Under the pieces are notes generated by a model. The model was not told the DNA's origin. It saw only the letters and a list, made by a program, of their open reading frames with translations, and did not search any database. A stretch of DNA of 64,000 bases from Typhlomys cinereus. Taxonomy: Eukaryota > Chordata > Mammalia > Rodentia > Platacanthomyidae. Numbering within the stretch: the stretch's first letter is position 1; each line of letters opens with the position of its first letter. The stretch spans positions 2,666,001 to 2,730,000 of the forward strand of contig JALPQD010000137.1 of the NCBI GenBank assembly GCA_023101885.1, written 5' to 3'. Both the position numbers and the translations under genes were made by a program. Below are positions 46,306 through 64,000 of the stretch, piece by piece.

Positions 46306-46415
46306 TTTGCTTGCTATGTAGGCCAGGTTAGCTTTGAATGTTAGAGTCACCTGCCTCAGCGTCCCAAGTGCAGGAATTTATAGAAATGGGCCATCATGCC
46401 CACTTCAACCTATGC
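46306..46415 (-). mobile_element. B1-like SINE
   Basis: Reverse copy (TGCTATGTAGGCCAGGTTAGC). It is about 140 bp beyond the NBEAL1 stop, in the 3' UTR. Confidence 0.55.
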
Positions 46416-46550
46416 ATTTACCTACACGATCCCTAAATGATTTTCACAGATAAAAGCCTTCAAGACTTCTGAGGAGTGGAGAGATGTGTTTAAAGTGGCA
46501 AAGCAATAAAGCAAGTTTCAGCTCTCTGTGACAGAATACAGACATGACAG

Positions 46551-63299
<16,749 letters not shown>

Positions 63300-63668
63300 G
63301 CACTCTGGGCACATTTGTAGAGAATTAATGGTTGAGTTAAACCCAGAGCAAACCTGCAGGAGATTGTCTAGCTGATGGGGAAGGCCCAGCCATGGTGGGT
63401 GGGATTAGGCCTCCGAATAAGAGAGAGCTGGTTGAGAGAGTCGGTATCCTTCTGTACACTTGGCCAGAGGTGCTAGTCTGGCAAGTAAGGATTGTCCCTC
63501 TCAGCTGTTATGTAGAGATGGTGTGGCCAGTTCCTTCAGCCCTGGTGTGAGCTCTCCTGTCAAGCTAGACTGAGAACTGTGACCAGACAGTCGTAAGAGA
63601 AAATAAACCCCTTGTTCCCTTAAGCCATTTGATAGTCATTTATCAGCAATCATGCAGGCAAACTGCAA
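63300..63668 (+). mobile_element. Medium-reiterated rodent repeat (URR1-like)
   Basis: GATGGGGAAGGCCCAGCCATGG... AGAAAATAAACCCCTTGTTCCC. It ends near GCAAACTGCAACAC. Confidence 0.5.
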
Positions 63669-63689
63669 CACCCATGTTTTTTATCAAAT

Positions 63690-63850
63690 TATTAGTATTC
63701 ACTAATTGTTTATGAACTTTCCTTACTCTCTAGGCTATAGGTATCTTAAAAATCAGCCATTGGTTCTTACTAATTGCTGGATTTTATAGCACCTAGAACT
63801 GTATCTGAAACCTGGTAGATGATTAATAAATTTTTGATAAAATTAATGTA
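63690..63850 (+). mobile_element. L2 3' end fragment
   Basis: ATAGCACCTAGAACTGTATCTG and GATGATTAATAAATTTTTGA match the L2 3' terminus. Confidence 0.55.
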
Positions 63851-64000
63851 ATACTAATGTTGAAATTTATAATGTGGTCAATCTCTAATTCCTGAAACAA
63901 AATTAAATGTAAAAGCTACCAAAATTAAATTATAGACACCACTTCACACTTTACAAATAAATTTCTATTTTTTAACTTTGATATAAGAGACACAGAATTA

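Larger units (their letters stand above)
38170..46550 (-). other. NBEAL1: Probable NBEAL1 3' UTR (long, AT-rich)
   Basis: From the stop leftward there is about 8.4 kb of AT-rich sequence. It has few old repeats apart from two full SINEs (42393-42660, 43084-43374) and some B1/ID pieces. A minus-strand AATAAA sits near 38191-38196, and the remaining distance to CYP20A1 fits the compact spacing I recall for this gene pair. An earlier end is equally possible, as several other minus-strand AATAAA motifs occur. Confidence 0.4.

Overview
This is a mammalian nuclear genome window, AT-rich and intron-rich. It most likely comes from a dipodoid rodent (jerboa or jumping-mouse group). The family-level call rests on many copies of a tRNA-derived SINE whose head reads GGGGCTGGAGAGGTGGCTCA and whose tail is (CA)n plus AATAAA-rich sequence. 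It matches my recollection of the Dip family of the B2 superfamily. The rodent call is firmer than the jerboa call. B1-, B3/B4- and ID-like SINEs, monomer-bearing L1s, L2, MIR and ERV remnants are also present.

Two protein-coding genes lie head to tail on the minus strand. They match the order NBEAL1-CYP20A1 known from the mammalian 2q33-type region, here in reverse. The last ten coding exons of NBEAL1 run from 63035 down to 46551. They carry the end of the BEACH-to-WD40 region and the whole WD40 C-terminus through the stop codon. An AT-rich probable 3' UTR follows, perhaps to about 38170. CYP20A1 starts in a CpG island (ATG at 26919-26917). Its first eleven coding exons run to 192, and the remaining exons, with the haem-binding region, lie beyond the left edge. 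All 21 exon junctions were placed by hand from GT/AG sites and reading phase, and every exon is open, so both genes look functional.

Region by region: 1-26900 is CYP20A1 and its introns. These hold a nest of three L1 pieces (about 1670-3960), an ancient antisense L1 piece, a minisatellite inside L2 (9831-9958), an internally deleted L1 with a CpG-rich three-monomer 5' UTR and a target-site duplication (12648-15628), an H3-3A processed pseudogene (about 22540-23308), and a long L2 copy interrupted by a solo LTR with a second related LTR beside it (23350-26410). 26900-38170 is the intergenic spacer, with a decayed class I-like endogenous retrovirus on the minus strand (about 27600-34411). 38170-46550 is the probable NBEAL1 3' UTR. 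46551-64000 is NBEAL1 exons and SINE-rich introns.

I found no prokaryote-type system, CRISPR array or new gene family. The most unusual object is the L1 at 12660-15616. Its 5' UTR monomer joins the 3' part of ORF2 exactly at a CAG/G position that is a splice-donor-like CAG|GTCAGC in the neighbouring monomers. That pattern fits retrotransposition of a spliced L1 RNA.
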